Source of the DNA: Nautilus pompilius
Lineage: Eukaryota > Mollusca > Cephalopoda > Nautilida > Nautilidae
Direction of reading: 5' to 3'
Length of the DNA stretch: 64,000 bases
Assembly (NCBI GenBank): GCA_018389105.1
Contig: JACATO010001085.1
Location: 372,001 to 436,000, forward strand
The notes under the pieces are model-generated. The model was given only the letters and a program-made list of their open reading frames with translations, did no database searches and was not told the DNA's origin. The position numbers and the translations under genes are program-made. Below are positions 22,221-34,900 of the stretch, piece after piece; the stretch's first letter is position 1, and each line of letters starts with the position of its first letter.

Positions 22221-23955
22221 AAAGAGAGAATATCAGTTTCACAGTTTTAACCCCATAAAGATGTACAAAATCAATAGAAAATAAATATTCAATTAATTTA
22301 AGTTAAACTTGAATTAACAAATTCTAATCATCACCTGACATTCAGTTAGCCTAAAAATACATTATTCAGAAGAAAATAAATTTGTACTTAAATATTATAC
22401 ATATATTGTAATCTAGAGACATACTTCACTACTTTTGAATAAGAAATTAATCTGTATTTTTGGTAGATGATGTTATTTACAGAATGGGATGGAAGAGAAA
22501 GCTAATGCCGACAACAAGGATGGGACTTTATCCTTGTTCCTCTTTTCCTGTAGATGGTGGTTATCATCTGATATCACCCATGCTACAGGCATGCTTTTAG
22601 GTCAAGATTGGGAAATCACATTAGCCAGATTAACAGGATGTTGTCATCACAATATCATTGGCAGAATGGCAGATATAAGTCTAATTTGAAATCCAACTAT
22701 TTTTTTTCTTTAGTCTTTTTAACCAGAGAATTTTTTCAGAATTGCATTTCAATTTTTTTTTTAATGTAGGAAATGAAAAAAATTTTTAAAAGAAAATTAC
22801 AGAATGTTATTAATATGAAAGTGAGGCTTGAGTATTTTGTAAATATTTTTTCCAAATAATTAATTTATCTCTTTAGTCTGATAATTAAGAAAAAAAAAGA
22901 ATCATTTAAACAGATGTTCTAGGTTAAATGCATTGGCATAATAACTAAGTTAAAAATGTGCTACAATTTGATTGCAGAGCTGTTCTAAATTAGTTTTTTT
23001 TCACTTGAATTTTTAAACTTGTCAGAACTAGTTAAGTTTTCATCTGATAAGCTGACAAAACAGCTTGTTTTCACTATTTATTTATGTTATGTGGTTCATC
23101 TTGTCTGGTCCTTTTTTTTTGTTTTTTGATTTATAAAAATATAAAAAAATTAACTGAGTATTATATTCACTTATGATGTTTAATTAAAATTTTTCTGATA
23201 ACTTAGTTTTAATACAGTTAGCTATATAAAATCTAAAAACAATATCTTAGTTCTTTATTAAATATTATCAGATGTTCGTCCATCTGTTTTCAAAGTATTT
23301 TGATTAAAAATCACATAAAATCATCTGATATGATTTTCTAGACACATCAGATATTTAACTGTTCAAAAAGATGTCAAACTTTAGTTCCACACTCACATCA
23401 ATTTAAAGACCAGGGTCTTTCATTTTATGATCACAAAATCATTAAAAAAATTTTAGTAAGAGTAACATCTTCCAACTGTCCTCCCATATTCCCCAATACA
23501 TGCTCTCTGAATAACCCAGTTCATCTTTTGTATTAATTAATGCAAGTGGTATGGAGTCATTAAAAAGAATGTATCCCCTACTATATATTTTTATTTTACC
23601 TTGGATCTACTCTTTAGATACACAAGTTTTTTTTCCTCCCCTAAAAAGGCCACAAACCCATCCTCTTATGATGAATGAATCAAAATGCATTATCTGCATC
23701 AGTACAATTATGTTGCCCACATTCTCTATTACGGCTTGTATTCTTTGGAGCAACTGGAAATCTTGAGGTTGTCACGTTTATTTACGTAGGAGACCGAGGG
23801 GAGATCTGATTGAAAAATTTTTAATATTTATTGAATAGGTTTGAAAATGTAAATGTTTACTTTTTATTTTTAAAACGTAACAAATGATTGCTGCTGTAAT
23901 AGTAGTAGGCATCACCAGCTTAAGTTACTTAGCAGATTGGATATTTCTGTAATTT
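22221..23955. other. AT-rich intergenic/intronic DNA, unassigned
   Basis: No recognisable gene. A 66-codon open frame at 22,489 (plus) has no known motif or splice context and is not called. Confidence 0.5.
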
Positions 23956-24175
23956 TTTTTTTTTTCTTCATCAATAGGGCAATCAGCACATGGAAAGATC
24001 TTCCTGGGTAGGTAGTCAGGTCAGCCTCAGTAAATACGTTTAAGAATGGATTTGATAAACACTTTGGGTTTACGAGGGTTGTATATGTCTCAAGCTTCCT
24101 GTTCCTTAGCACACTATACTATACAACAGGAATACTACGCCATAAGAATTTTAGCAATAGCATTTTTCCCCTTAA
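23956..24175 (+). mobile_element. C-terminal fragment of a second type of non-LTR retrotransposon
   Basis: Plus-strand reading from about 23,976: NRAISTWKDLPG, a stop, then VVRSASVNTFKNGFDKHFG. This matches the conserved C-terminal block 'R..xxWNxLPxxVVxAxSVNxFKxxLDxH' of CR1/jockey/RTE-type LINE ORF2 proteins. Only this end remains, with an internal stop. Confidence 0.6.
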
Positions 24176-25360
24176 TTTACCTGGCTGATTTATATTCGTA
24201 TCTTTTTTCTTTCCGACTAAAAATTCCAAAGCTTAAAATGTGCATTGTAGGTACTATTCGAATACTCATTTATTTGATTTTAAATATTTTCGGTTTTACT
24301 ACAAATATCACCACTACTACTAGTAGTGATAATCTGTCCTGTGGCTTCGACGTTTGACTTAGTTGAGCGTCCTTTGGCGCGAGTGGATGCGTCAGGTTCT
24401 GCAAAGGAAGTCCTTTGTACACGTTCTTCGTTTATAACTATGATCCTCTGGTCTTACGAGAAGCTAAAATACTTCAGACTTCATTTAGGACGATTTCTCT
24501 TTAGTTATGACCCTCCACCCGTGACTCAGGATACGATGCAACAGGCTTGTGTTTACGTCTTCGTACCGCCTACCACGTGACCCTCTATAACAAGAGAGAA
24601 CTGGGCTGTATGCAGCAAATCCAATTCTGGACCTAAAACCCACATTTACTCTTTTGCATACATATTTTTTAAATTAATGTAATGAACTAATAATCGAATA
24701 CCAATAAACATAATTTTAATAGTGGATTTTTTCTTTATTTGAAAATTTTTAAAACTGGTACCAGAGTACATGTTGCTATGGATACTCTTCCCTAGTCCAA
24801 GGATTAAGAGTAAATTCAATAAATTCGCAGTCTAAACCATAAATATACAACGAGAATGTTTTAAATTATTTTCGATGTGTAATGAAATTGACGAAATTTC
24901 CCACAAACATCTAAAAAATAAACAAGAGTTTACCTCGATGACAGAAACCCAGTCCTACTAAGTCGCCATGTTTGTTTACGCCACGCTCTGGTAGCAATGC
25001 GAACCTACTATTGAGAATTTTTGCAAATGGTTTGCAAACAGTTAATTCTGTTTTATAACATTATTACAATATTTCAAAATATAAAAATGCAAACAATAAT
25101 TTTTAAAGGCATATTTTATATATCACCCCCCACTCACTATTCCCACTTTTCGTCAGTCCTACTTCCCAGCTGTTGACAGACGCTGGTAATGTTAGTTTCA
25201 TTTATGTTTGAACCTGTTTTGCTGTTCTCTTGTTAGAGCTGTATGTATATTGGTAGGAACGTTATCATTGTCTTTTTTGGTCAAAATCACGTAGAAAGTT
25301 CATACATAATCTGTCTTTTTGTTCTTTGTATTATTGTTATTATAAACAATTCATTGAGCG
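24176..25360. other. Mixed non-coding region upstream of HDHD3-like gene
   Basis: Contains a short (ACT)n tract near 24,308. It also has a locally GC-rich patch (24,934-25,260) with CpGs and possible 5'UTR donor sites on both strands. Otherwise unassigned. Confidence 0.45.
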
Positions 25361-25370
25361 GTGCTATTCT

Positions 25371-25758
25371 CGACGATGTAAGAAATAGCGACTAGGCGCA
25401 GTCATCATTATCATCATTATTATTATTATTATTATTTCATCATCATCATCATTATTATTATTATTAGTAGTAGTAGTAGTAGTAGTAGTCGTCCACGATG
25501 TAAGAATAGCGACTAGGCGCAGTCATCATTATCATCATTATTATTATTATTATTTATTATTTCATCATCATCATCATTATTATTATTATTATTATTATCA
25601 TCATCATCATTCATTATTTATTATTAGTAGTAGTAGTAGTAGTAGTAGTCGTCCACGATTAAGAAATAGCGACTAGGCGCAGTCATCATTATCATCATTA
25701 TTATTATTATTATTATTATCATCATCATCATCATCATCATCATTATTATTATATAGTA

Positions 25759-25801
<43 letters not shown>

Positions 25802-25855
25802 CCACGATGTAAGAAATAGCGACTAGGCGCCGCTGTCATCATTATTACTAGTAGT
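25371..25855. repeat. Composite minisatellite with nested triplet repeats
   Basis: The core TAAGAAATAGCGACTAGGCG (one copy lacks an A) recurs four times, within blocks starting near 25371, 25494, 25654 and 25802. Between cores run CAT, ATT and AGT triplet arrays of changing length, giving unit lengths of about 120-160 bp. The first three full units keep the order core, (CAT/ATT)n, (AGT)n. Confidence 0.9.
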
Positions 25856-26291
25856 AGTATATAAAGTAGCAAGCAATCGAGGCTATTGTACTAGTAGAAG
25901 CAAACAAAGAAAAATTACTCGGTGTAACACTACAATATTTAAATAGCTGCTACACATCAAATAATAATTCTGGTATGAACTTTTGATTGCACTAAATTTT
26001 TTTAAAATATACATTTGTTGTGAAATCCGTCTTTTTCTGTGATCCCGCAAAACTCCTAAATGAACCTGTTGTTAGTTAGACTCTCTTTACTATGATTTCC
26101 ACATTAGTTGCAAGTTTACGTAATCGCAGCATTTTTTCCTGTCATTTCAATTTGTTTTCACAGCTTCGACAATTTTTTTGTTAAAAGCTTTCTATCTATT
26201 CAGTGATCACTATTTAAGCTCATAGACATTATTTAGCCTATGAACGAACACTAGGAAGAGTGGTTTCTAAAGATGTTTGGTCTACTTCCAG

Positions 26292-27005
26292 ATGAGTGTT
26301 TGCCGACTTGTTACCTTCGATGCGACCAACACATTGATCCGGGTTCTTGGAAATGTGGGAAAGCACTACGCTGATGCTGCCACTGCTTATGGACTCCATG
26401 CAAAAGCCTATGAGCTTGATCAGGCCTTCAAGGTCCAGTGGAAAGAGATGAACAAGAAATATCCTAATTTTGGATCTACACAAGGATTCTCTTCTCACAA
26501 GTGGTGGACCAATCTTGTCAGGAACTGTTTTAATTTCATTGGGTATGATCCAAATTCTAACATAGTAGCTGACATTGCTGATCATTTATATTTGCATTTC
26601 TCAACAGATCAAGGTTGGGAAGTTATTCCTGGTTCCAAGAAAGTCTTGGAGAACCTGAAGAAAATGGGACTGCTCATTGGAGTGATTTCCAACTATGATG
26701 AGCGTTTGGAGAAGGTGTTGCTGAGTTTAGCACTGAGACACTACTTTGATTTTATCATTGTTTCTGCAGTAGAAAAAGTTGCAAAACCCAATGAGGAAAT
26801 CTTCCAGCGGGCACTATGCAAAGCTGGTGTGAAACCCGCAGAAGCCATACATGTGGGAAATGACATTCTGAATGACTATTTAGGGGCTAGGCAAGCTGGG
26901 CTGATACCTCTTCTTCTTTCCTCAGAACAAAAGGCACTACACAAGGAAGTGGATTCTAAATTTGTTATAAGAGACATAAAAGAAATCTTCAGTTATATTA
27001 AATGA
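26292..27005 (+). CDS. HDHD3: HDHD3-like HAD-superfamily hydrolase
   Basis: A 237-residue protein of the haloacid dehalogenase superfamily, a soluble Rossmann-fold hydrolase whose physiological substrate is not known. Motif I is VTFDATNTL (nucleophile Asp kept; the usual second Asp is absent, as I also recall for human HDHD3). Motif II is GVISNYDERL, motif III the Lys in EKVAKPNEEIF, and motif IV HVGNDILNDYLGARQAG. GYDPNSN and QGFSSHKWW match the cap region. Full length for the family. The ATG follows a strong acceptor (CTACTTCCAG) directly, so the 5'UTR is probably spliced and the whole coding sequence lies in one exon. ATTAAA at 27035 is a likely poly(A) signal. Confidence 0.88.
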   Translation: MSVCRLVTFDATNTLIRVLGNVGKHYADAATAYGLHAKAYELDQAFKVQWKEMNKKYPNFGSTQGFSSHKWWTNLVRNCFNFIGYDPNSNIVADIADHLYLHFSTDQGWEVIPGSKKVLENLKKMGLLIGVISNYDERLEKVLLSLALRHYFDFIIVSAVEKVAKPNEEIFQRALCKAGVKPAEAIHVGNDILNDYLGARQAGLIPLLLSSEQKALHKEVDSKFVIRDIKEIFSYIK

Positions 27006-27034
27006 TGTCAGACATTACATTTCTGAAGATATTA

Positions 27035-27040
27035 ATTAAA
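27035..27040 (+). terminator. Probable poly(A) signal of the HDHD3-like gene
   Basis: ATTAAA 30 nt after the stop codon, the second most common animal poly(A) hexamer. Confidence 0.5.
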
Positions 27041-27539
27041 GATTCTTAAAAACAAAGTACTTGTGTAATCTTTAATATAAATATAAAATATATGTAGAAT
27101 ATCATCTTCATGCTTTAAATAAGTCACACCCACTATTGCATTCATTCTTACTTTAGGTGTTAAATTTACTAAAACTTTCACCATTGCTAGTTAGTTTGCT
27201 AGGAACATCACCGTTTGGTAACACACTAATAATCACCAGAACAGAAAAATGAAGAAAAAATTAAAGATGGAATAATTTTAAAATTAAAATTACACTTATT
27301 AAATTTGGGTGCCTTAAACCAAGAAAATAAATAATCACAAAAGTTTTTATTTTTTAGAACTTGTGAAAGAGCCAGGATGTAAACACTTAAAGTAAAACAA
27401 ATTTCTGATTATTGCAGCTGAATGTCATATTGTTGAAAGATTTTGACAATGCTATTCTAGGTATTTGAAATTTCCATTCCATTATCTCTATTTGTGATGT
27501 TTAATTGAAGCAGTATGTGTGGTTTTTTAACAGACAAGG
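27041..27539. other. Intergenic, convergent gene ends
   Basis: AT-rich DNA between the HDHD3-like 3' end and a minus-strand terminal exon candidate. No feature recognised. Confidence 0.5.
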
Positions 27540-27762
27540 TTATTTATCATCTTTGGTCCTTCCAGTTTTGTGAACTCGTTTAGCAGCAGCTGAAGATTCA
27601 TTACTTTGGTATGTGGCCTGTCCAATAAGTGTTCTTAAACTTTCCACATTTACTAGCTTTCTCGGGTTTATATTTTTGTCTGTCTTTTGGTAGAAATTAT
27701 TCAGTAGGTAGCTCACCATTTTATTCAGCTCTAAAATACATTTTTGTGCACTTAATCTACTT
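27540..27762 (-). CDS. Candidate terminal coding exon, unrecognised (possible histone-fold, CENP-W-like)
   Basis: On the minus strand an acceptor (TTTTCACTGATTAG) is followed by 73 clean codons and TAA. The peptide looks real: SRLSAQKCILELNKMVSYLL, NNFYQKTDKNINPRKLVNVE, SLRTLIGQATYQ and a Lys/Arg-rich tail. A long amphipathic helix, a loop and a short helix (KLVNVESLRTLI) resemble helix 2, loop 2 and helix 3 of a histone fold. The spacing fits vertebrate CENP-W as I remember it (LN…VIN-E-V), but the similarity is weak. No upstream exon was identified. A minus-strand donor-like site (AAAAAC|GTAAGT) lies at about 27,964. Confidence 0.35.
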
Positions 27763-28858
27763 CTAATCAGTGAAAAGTAATTAAAAGCATAGTTTATTTA
27801 GTTTTCTTATGATAACTATTCCTTTTGTTCAAATGTGACAGCCATTAAAAATACATTTAACAAAATAAGATTGGCTGTAGGAGTGCCTCAAAACGTTGTT
27901 GCAGTGCTATCTATTCCAGATGAAACCACCTAAGTTTGTCTTTGAATATGGCGTATACACTTACGTTTTTCTAGCATAGCATTAGTTAGAATCTATCTAT
28001 TTTTGCTCACTCCGTCATAAGTTGAATAGTAAACAAATGACTCTCTCTCTCTCTCTCCTTGTTCAGCAGAAAGAAAAGCAAACTTTTATATACTGTTTAT
28101 ATTACTATTGCGTCACTTAGTTTTAATCACCAGCTTTGGAACCTGAAATAATCATCATCATCATCATGATGCAATTAATTAATTTGTATAATAACAATAA
28201 AGGGAGATAATTCATCTTTTAAAACTTTGTGTGGAGAATGAAAACAATGAAATAATCACTATTTTCGTTCGTATTATTTCCAAAAAATCATGGTCCACCC
28301 ACCCTAGACATCATTACGGATAAAACCGTTTATATGAGGAAGACTGGATGCTGGTTGATTTGTTTATTTAGAAGCGGCTTTTCCGCGCTCGCTGCTAGCT
28401 GAGTACATACCCTGCCGTACGCACCTGCCTGTAGGCAGCACGTTCACTCATCAGTATCCTCTGCAGCTTGTACCACGAGACTACGAGCCCACTCCAGTGG
28501 AAAGGATTTCTCACGACGACAATGACTCTCTTTTGTGTGTATCGATGTCTCGCAGCCTGGTGTTTATGTTCTGTATGTAATTATTTATCTTTTCTCTGTT
28601 GTGCAGCTGTCGGGTTCAGAACTCATTCAACAGATCTTGTTCCTCCTCGGCACACCACAGCAGCCGGCCAACAAAGCGGGGGCCCGCATCCCAGAGGCGG
28701 AGGAGGGGGGCGACGATCGTATTCAAATATATTGATTTTTGGGTGGTGGTTTAATTTAAAGAAGCCGAACTGAAAGCGGAATGAGATTCGGCGAAGTGTC
28801 AGCAGAAAAGCGGCTGTCGCCATCCCAGGTGTGAAGTAGACCGGGGCCGGAAAGGACC
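27763..28858. other. Upstream region/5'UTR of the CAP gene
   Basis: Includes a short (CT)n run at about 28,039 and then a GC-rich CpG-containing stretch (28,380-28,850) just before the CAP gene ATG. This may hold its promoter and 5'UTR. No TATA box was convincingly placed. Open frames here are not supported. Confidence 0.45.
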
Positions 28859-28935
28859 ATGTTTCTCTGCACACTTTTACTCACCTGTGTCTGTGTCGCC
28901 TTGGCCGAATATGTGGACGCCGGCGTGAGTAGTGA
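28859..28935 (+). CDS. CAP/ShKT gene exon 1 (signal peptide)
   Basis: ATG in the context GGACCATG, followed by a hydrophobic leader with an Ala-x-Ala cleavage site (VALA|E). Three overlapping donors exist (GTGAGT, GTGAGT, GTAAGT). Only GTAAGT at 28936 gives the phase that exon 2 needs. Confidence 0.75.
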
Positions 28936-31900
28936 GTAAGTACCGACGTAGTTCGAAGTGCGGGGTTAGGGTGCTGGTTTCGCTAACGAAGATTGTAGGG
29001 GTTGGGGGAGAATGGGGCCGGTTGCCCCAGGAGGGGAAGTTGATCTACTCCTGTCTACCTGGGGAAGGATCTGACGTCTGTGCGCTATCGGCGAGAAATA
29101 ACAAATGAGCGTAAGTGAAAGGGTAAACACCATGAGGACGAAGTGTAATCGAACATGGGTGTAGATAGGAAATCAACAGAATACCCAAAACTTAGACGTA
29201 ACAGGTTCTCGTTGACCAATCGGGCAAAGAACAGCCTGGAAATGACATCAGACAAAATATGGCTTACCGATGTAATGCTCCCCTTATCTCAAGGTCCACG
29301 GAGCGCTCGTCCGCTTCTCCTGCCAGATGGCATTTAACCAGTCTATCCGGCCCGTGATAGAGACACGCAGGTGGGACGAGAACGTGCCCTGTCTTGGTTC
29401 TCACCCACAAACACGGACGCTGTGTTTGTTTTTACATCAACACGTGAAAATAGCGATAAAAAAATAATCCAACAAGCGGCGAGAAAGGGTTTTTCATTAT
29501 TTCTTTAAGATATAGAATAATATGTTCTGATAGTACCCGAGGAAAATTGCAATGGGATGACTGTCGTGAGCGCCCCAACAGTAAGACTGGCAGGTCAGAA
29601 CCAGGTGTTTCTCGCTCTTGCCTGCCTGTTTACCTGGGCGTAGGGATGAGGGAGGGTAGGCGATGCTTTCGGTTATGAAAAGGGACCGTCGTCGACGAAA
29701 GCATTATAATGTCGTTGTTACTTCTAGCCATAGCAAACGTTCTCAATTAGAGATAGAGACACGTTTGTTAGTTGGTGCCTGTCTGGTTGAGCCATCAGAC
29801 GGGGAAAATGGACACAGCTCTTAAAAATCAGTTTCCGTTGTTGGAGGGGATGTTTATGTTTCAAAGAACTTGCCAGCCTTCTGACGTCCCTATCATTTTA
29901 TTTATTATATCATCTCTTGTTGGCGAGCCTCGTCCTGGTTCTCAGGACATCTCAAGCTAGAGGAGGGACGCGTTGGTATCATCAGCCTCGGTGACTGGGC
30001 CAGTTGTTACCTGAGTACAGGTGCAAGCCGGTCGAGAGTCACCGGATGAACCACCACCACGTGGCCATAAAATCCTAACAGAACAATTTATTTTTAAGAT
30101 GTGGGAGTAAACCTACGCGACCGGCTGATGAAGAAGGGCGAGAAGAAACCCTGGCATGGAGGTACGCCAAACCGACTGGGATTCGAACTTAGGCGCTCAA
30201 CCTAGTAGCTTATATAACTCCAAAGCTATTATCCTCGTTACTGCGTATTTCATTGAAAAACTAGAGAGAGAGGGAGAGTATGTTTAAAAAAAAATAAAAG
30301 TTTTCTTGTAGGAATTTTACAAAACACAAAGGAGAATTACATAATGTGAAAAGGGTTATCTTATTTTAGAATTAGTGTTGTCTGTTATTTAGTCTCCATG
30401 AAGCTGACAATATTGAAAGTTAGTGCCTGTGCAATACTAGTCCGTATAATGTCACAAATAATGTTTGTAGCTTACTTCCAAAACACCTCTTCTAAATCAG
30501 ATAGATTTAATTATTGGTTTGGCCTTGATTTAGTTAATTTATTATTACAAGAAGCCGGGAAGCCATCGATGGATTACGTATAATGTTTCCAGGAAAATTA
30601 TCATCGCATTTAACCACCACAGCCGGAGTTTTGTGATAAACTATCCCAGTATTCGTCCACTTTTCATACTGCGCAAGCAACGAGTCCTTTTTTAAGTGGA
30701 AAAGTATTCAGCAGAGATTCATCTGAATATTCTTAAAATATGTTGGATATGCTGAAAGCGACTAAAAATTATTTAAAATAATTTACCTAGTTTAAGAAGA
30801 GACCTGATAGGGTTGTTTTAAGTAATTAGGAGAGCTTTTTTCCCAATACTAGTGGTCACGATTGTAAATTGGTAAAGGATTCATCATGGGTAGGAAGGCG
30901 CTTCTGCTTTCTAGGGTCCTTGAATAACCCTTTCCCCGTAGAAGCCAAGCTAAACTGTTGATAACCGAAAGTTGCTAATGCTTTCAAACCGGAAACACTT
31001 AATCATTTTGAAAGCTTGTATTAGCCTTTGTCTACAATAGAGTAGGTAAATCTGATACTTTTACTATTTCTGCGAACAGTATTGATCTAGAAATCTGCAA
31101 AGTCATAATTATGTTTCACAAGATTTGCGAAGACTGGTGGGAACAGGGTATTGTTGTACGTATATAATAGATCCAGTTTTTTGCCGTGGCAAGGTAAACT
31201 CATTCCTTTCTTGATATCTCCGGAGGACAACAACGAAAACATAAACTTCCTCTTTGGTGAGATTCCTAGGCTCAGTTCTCTTGGCGAAAGTGCGGTACCT
31301 GTACAGAGTTACATAAAACTAGCCGCGCTGTTTGTTTAGGAATGTTACCAAACAAACAAATTCAAACGACTGGCTTCCGATCCTCGAGAAATATCAAAGG
31401 ACGGAGACAGAGATCAGTGGAAATCGTTGGTTCCAGTACTTCTTCCCCTTCTGATCACCAGGCTTTTGAACTCAAATGAATCAGAAGAGTGCCAAAGCTA
31501 ATGCTAAATCAGACAGATGGCAAATTCATTTATCTATTTACCAGAGGTTTGCTTTTATTTTAAATTTAATCCTTACAAAATTGCCTTCATTATTCTATTC
31601 TGTAGCTGGTAACATTAGTAACAAAATACAATTTTAGATAATGTGCCTTATTTCATCATTTAATTTTATAACAGTTTCCTGAAATCAGGTTTCTATAGTG
31701 TGTTCTCTTTTTTGGTGAATGTCGTAGAAGTTACATGCTGCTGTAATTTTTTTTTTTTAAAGAGTTATTAAAGGGAGATAATTCTTTGACGATATCCGTC
31801 TTTTATTTCTTTTGACTAACGCGATTGCACTGTATACGTAATAAGAAAAAAACACGCTAAACCAGACACGGGAGAAGAGAAGCATCAGAAAAGCTGCCGA

Positions 31901-34900
31901 TCGGCCTTTGACGAGCAAGCTTCGGCGATTATAAAACTGATGGACTGTCAGTCGCATGAGTGGAGCGCGCACACCAGGTTAAAATTGCCAATAGTAGATA
32001 GCCGTTAGACATTTGTTTTTACTGGAGGCCATGGAAATCCCTAAGTTCTATAAAGAGTATGAGTTTAGAAAAACAAACAAACAAATAATAACAAAACTAT
32101 TGGGCAGTGCAAAAATGAACTTAATCATGCCAATATTTATTAAGGGTGAGCTGACGAGAAAAAAATGGCGGCCGGTGGTAGACTACTAGCCTGCCATAGC
32201 TGTGGGGCCGAGTTCGAATCGTCTCCATCAGCCGGTCACGTGTTTCCTCCCGCACCTAACAATGAAGAGTTCTAGTAAGTTTTCCGGCTACACGTAATGG
32301 AGAGCTGCCCCTCCAACCGACCACCGTGCCCGGGTAACTCGCTCGGTCCCACACCACCACCACCCCCCCCAAACTGGTTGTGAGACTGGACGGTCGCGAC
32401 AAGGGTTCGACAAGAGGCAGCATTAAGAAAAGATCTGGCATTTTAGGGGTTCGTGGTAAATATCGCATGATTTGTTAGAAGGTTGCTTGCTAAATTGACA
32501 AAGTCTTTTTTTCCCCGGTTGGTGGGTAGTGGGAGTCGGTAGTACAAGTTTTGACGTTGGAAATCGAAACTATAAGGGAACAGTAACGAATGGCTGTTGT
32601 ATACACAAAATAGGAGAAAGGTGGCGAACAAACAGACACGAAATCTTTAGGCGAGATAAATGTTGGGCTGAAAACTCAACCTTGTACATACTGACACATT
32701 TATTTTTAATTAATTGCTTTTGTAAACAATTCGCCGTTTTAGTGGCATCTTACCCTTCTTTGTAGTTTTATCTTAATTTACCAGTTTAATACCCCTTGAA
32801 CAATGCTCATCTGACCAGTGGGTTTAGATTTTCCTTCGCTGGCTCTGTCGCCTTTCTGCTCGCCATCCAAGCTGCTGGGACGTATTTGAGACAAGCAAAT
32901 GAATGGGAAGAATGCCGCCGGGTATCTTGTGAACAGAGTCAAATAGCGGGGAAATCCATGAGCAAACATCTCCAACTGCTCGTTGACACGTCGCGTTTGC
33001 TCAACAAATGTCCTTGCGCGAATGGATTTAGGGAAGCAGAGAGTTTGAACAGAATAAACCTATATAGCGTATGTACTGTTTAAATAGCCGGCATGATGCT
33101 ATAATAATGGAGGCAGCACCAAGAGCCATGCACGACAAATTAGCTGAGTGAGCTACGTAGACACCTCCCTGGCCCGTATGATTTCCAGTTTTATTAAAAC
33201 TCGGTTCTTGTGCGTTTTAACTGAGTTTATGTGGTGGTGACTGACTCTGAGAGACAGGGACTCATTAAACAAATAATAATAATAAAAGGCATCAACGTTA
33301 GTGAATCGCACGTCAAGCACGTGACAGGCTCGTGACGCGCGCGTGCCGGGTAAAATACGAATTTCCGTGAAGGTGAGATAACATGGCCGGATATTTGAAG
33401 CCCGTGGTGAGGTGAAGAGTTCCAGACTGTTCTGAGCTGTCTTGATATTGCACCAAAACTGCCGTGATCGTGCGAATTAAACAATGATATCGCCATTCGT
33501 GCGACTGAGAAGTATGTCGCAGGCTGAAGTCACCGGTTACTTTAGTGCGTACATGTCAACTATTCCGGCCGACACCTGGCCAGCAGTTTAAAGGTCAAGG
33601 CCGAAAGCTCAGAAGTTGTTTTGGAAGAGGATGCCCAAGTTCTCTTTGGTTGTACCTGGATTATCTATGAATTCTTTTCTGCCCAGTCACCGTGTAAGGA
33701 GACCCGTAAAAGTTTCCCCTGCGGTTTCAGCAACAAGGGATGGAATAAGACTCGACCCTGCAATTCTTCAAAAGTGATCTGAGAACAAGAATAATCTCGG
33801 CCTCGTGCTGCGCGGGGCAGCTGGCACACGACGGTATTTCTGTACCTGCGTGTGATTACCGAAGTGTCTGCGAACATCCTGAAAAGAATCGGGGTAAACC
33901 ATCCGGTAAAGATGTGCACACCATACACGTTTACACGAGGGCGGCGTGATGGGAGATGAGAGAGGAACAGACGGTACCCGCAAACTACCGTAAAACTAAC
34001 TTTAGAAATAGCAAGCGTTCCGAAGGTAGTAGTCCGGCAGGCAGCCCTTTTGATTTAGTGGGAAGTAAATGTCTTTTGAACGAGGCCTTTACCCTATAAC
34101 GATGGTTACAGATAAATCAAGAAAGTGTGCGGTGTGCCGGTCGTATCGGGTGGGCTTGTCCGAGCTGCTGAAGCCATTTACAAGTTAGAACCGTCTGAAA
34201 CGGTTTCACGGACTAAAAATATAGACTTTTAAAAGAGAAATTTCCGTATTTTTGTAAATTTCCTTTTACCTAGAATACACGGACGAATCTTCTTCTCGAA
34301 CTTATGTTTTGCTTTTATTTTAGCCCAACGTCCCGTCAAATGCGCGGATCTCTTCGGGCCAGCCGAAAAACGTCAGAGATTCAGAGACAAATAGCCATTT
34401 TCCTTCCTCAAATATGGACAAAGAAGGCTGGGATTTGCGACCGGATATTATCCACGGTTAAAGTTAACCATAGCGGCTTTGTACTCACTTCTAGACAACA
34501 GTAAAGGCATTTTGCTAGCTCTTGAACGTTATAATTAGACACTAGGATTTGAGAATAACTGCGTTTTATTGTACGGATGCCCGCACAAAGATTCGATCCC
34601 AGTAGTGTGGTTTGTTACTGTTGATTGTTTGTTTCAAACACACGTACATTCCTAGCTAGCTAACACCCTATACACCCTCCCCACAGAAATATTTGTTGCA
34701 AACCGGTTGCGCAGTATACACGTGCAAAGTTTCACATAAAAGCAAACGTGTTTTTATTATTTAAAAATGTGCCAGTAGCCTAGTTCATACCTGTAAACAT
34801 TTATCAATCGCATGCGTATTAAGCTAAAAGGATATAATTCCTTAAGACAGACTGTTCCACGCATCACTATATTCTTTTTTTTAAAGGTTTTTTTTTTTTA

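Noticed and set aside
21394..22242. Long overlapping minus-strand open frames rich in Leu, Ser, Phe and Cys (up to 282 codons)
   Set aside because: They arise from the GACAGA satellite; three frames are open at once and the peptide is a low-complexity string.
25624..25872. Poly-Leu/Ile/Met open frame on the minus strand
   Set aside because: Translation of the triplet minisatellite; no gene context.
28468..28874. Coding exons just upstream of the CAP gene ATG
   Set aside because: Overlapping frames on both strands in a GC-rich 5' region; the signal peptide ATG at 28859 explains the gene start.
30140..30245. A functional tRNA gene
   Set aside because: Good B box but no complete cloverleaf or terminator could be drawn; more likely a SINE remnant.
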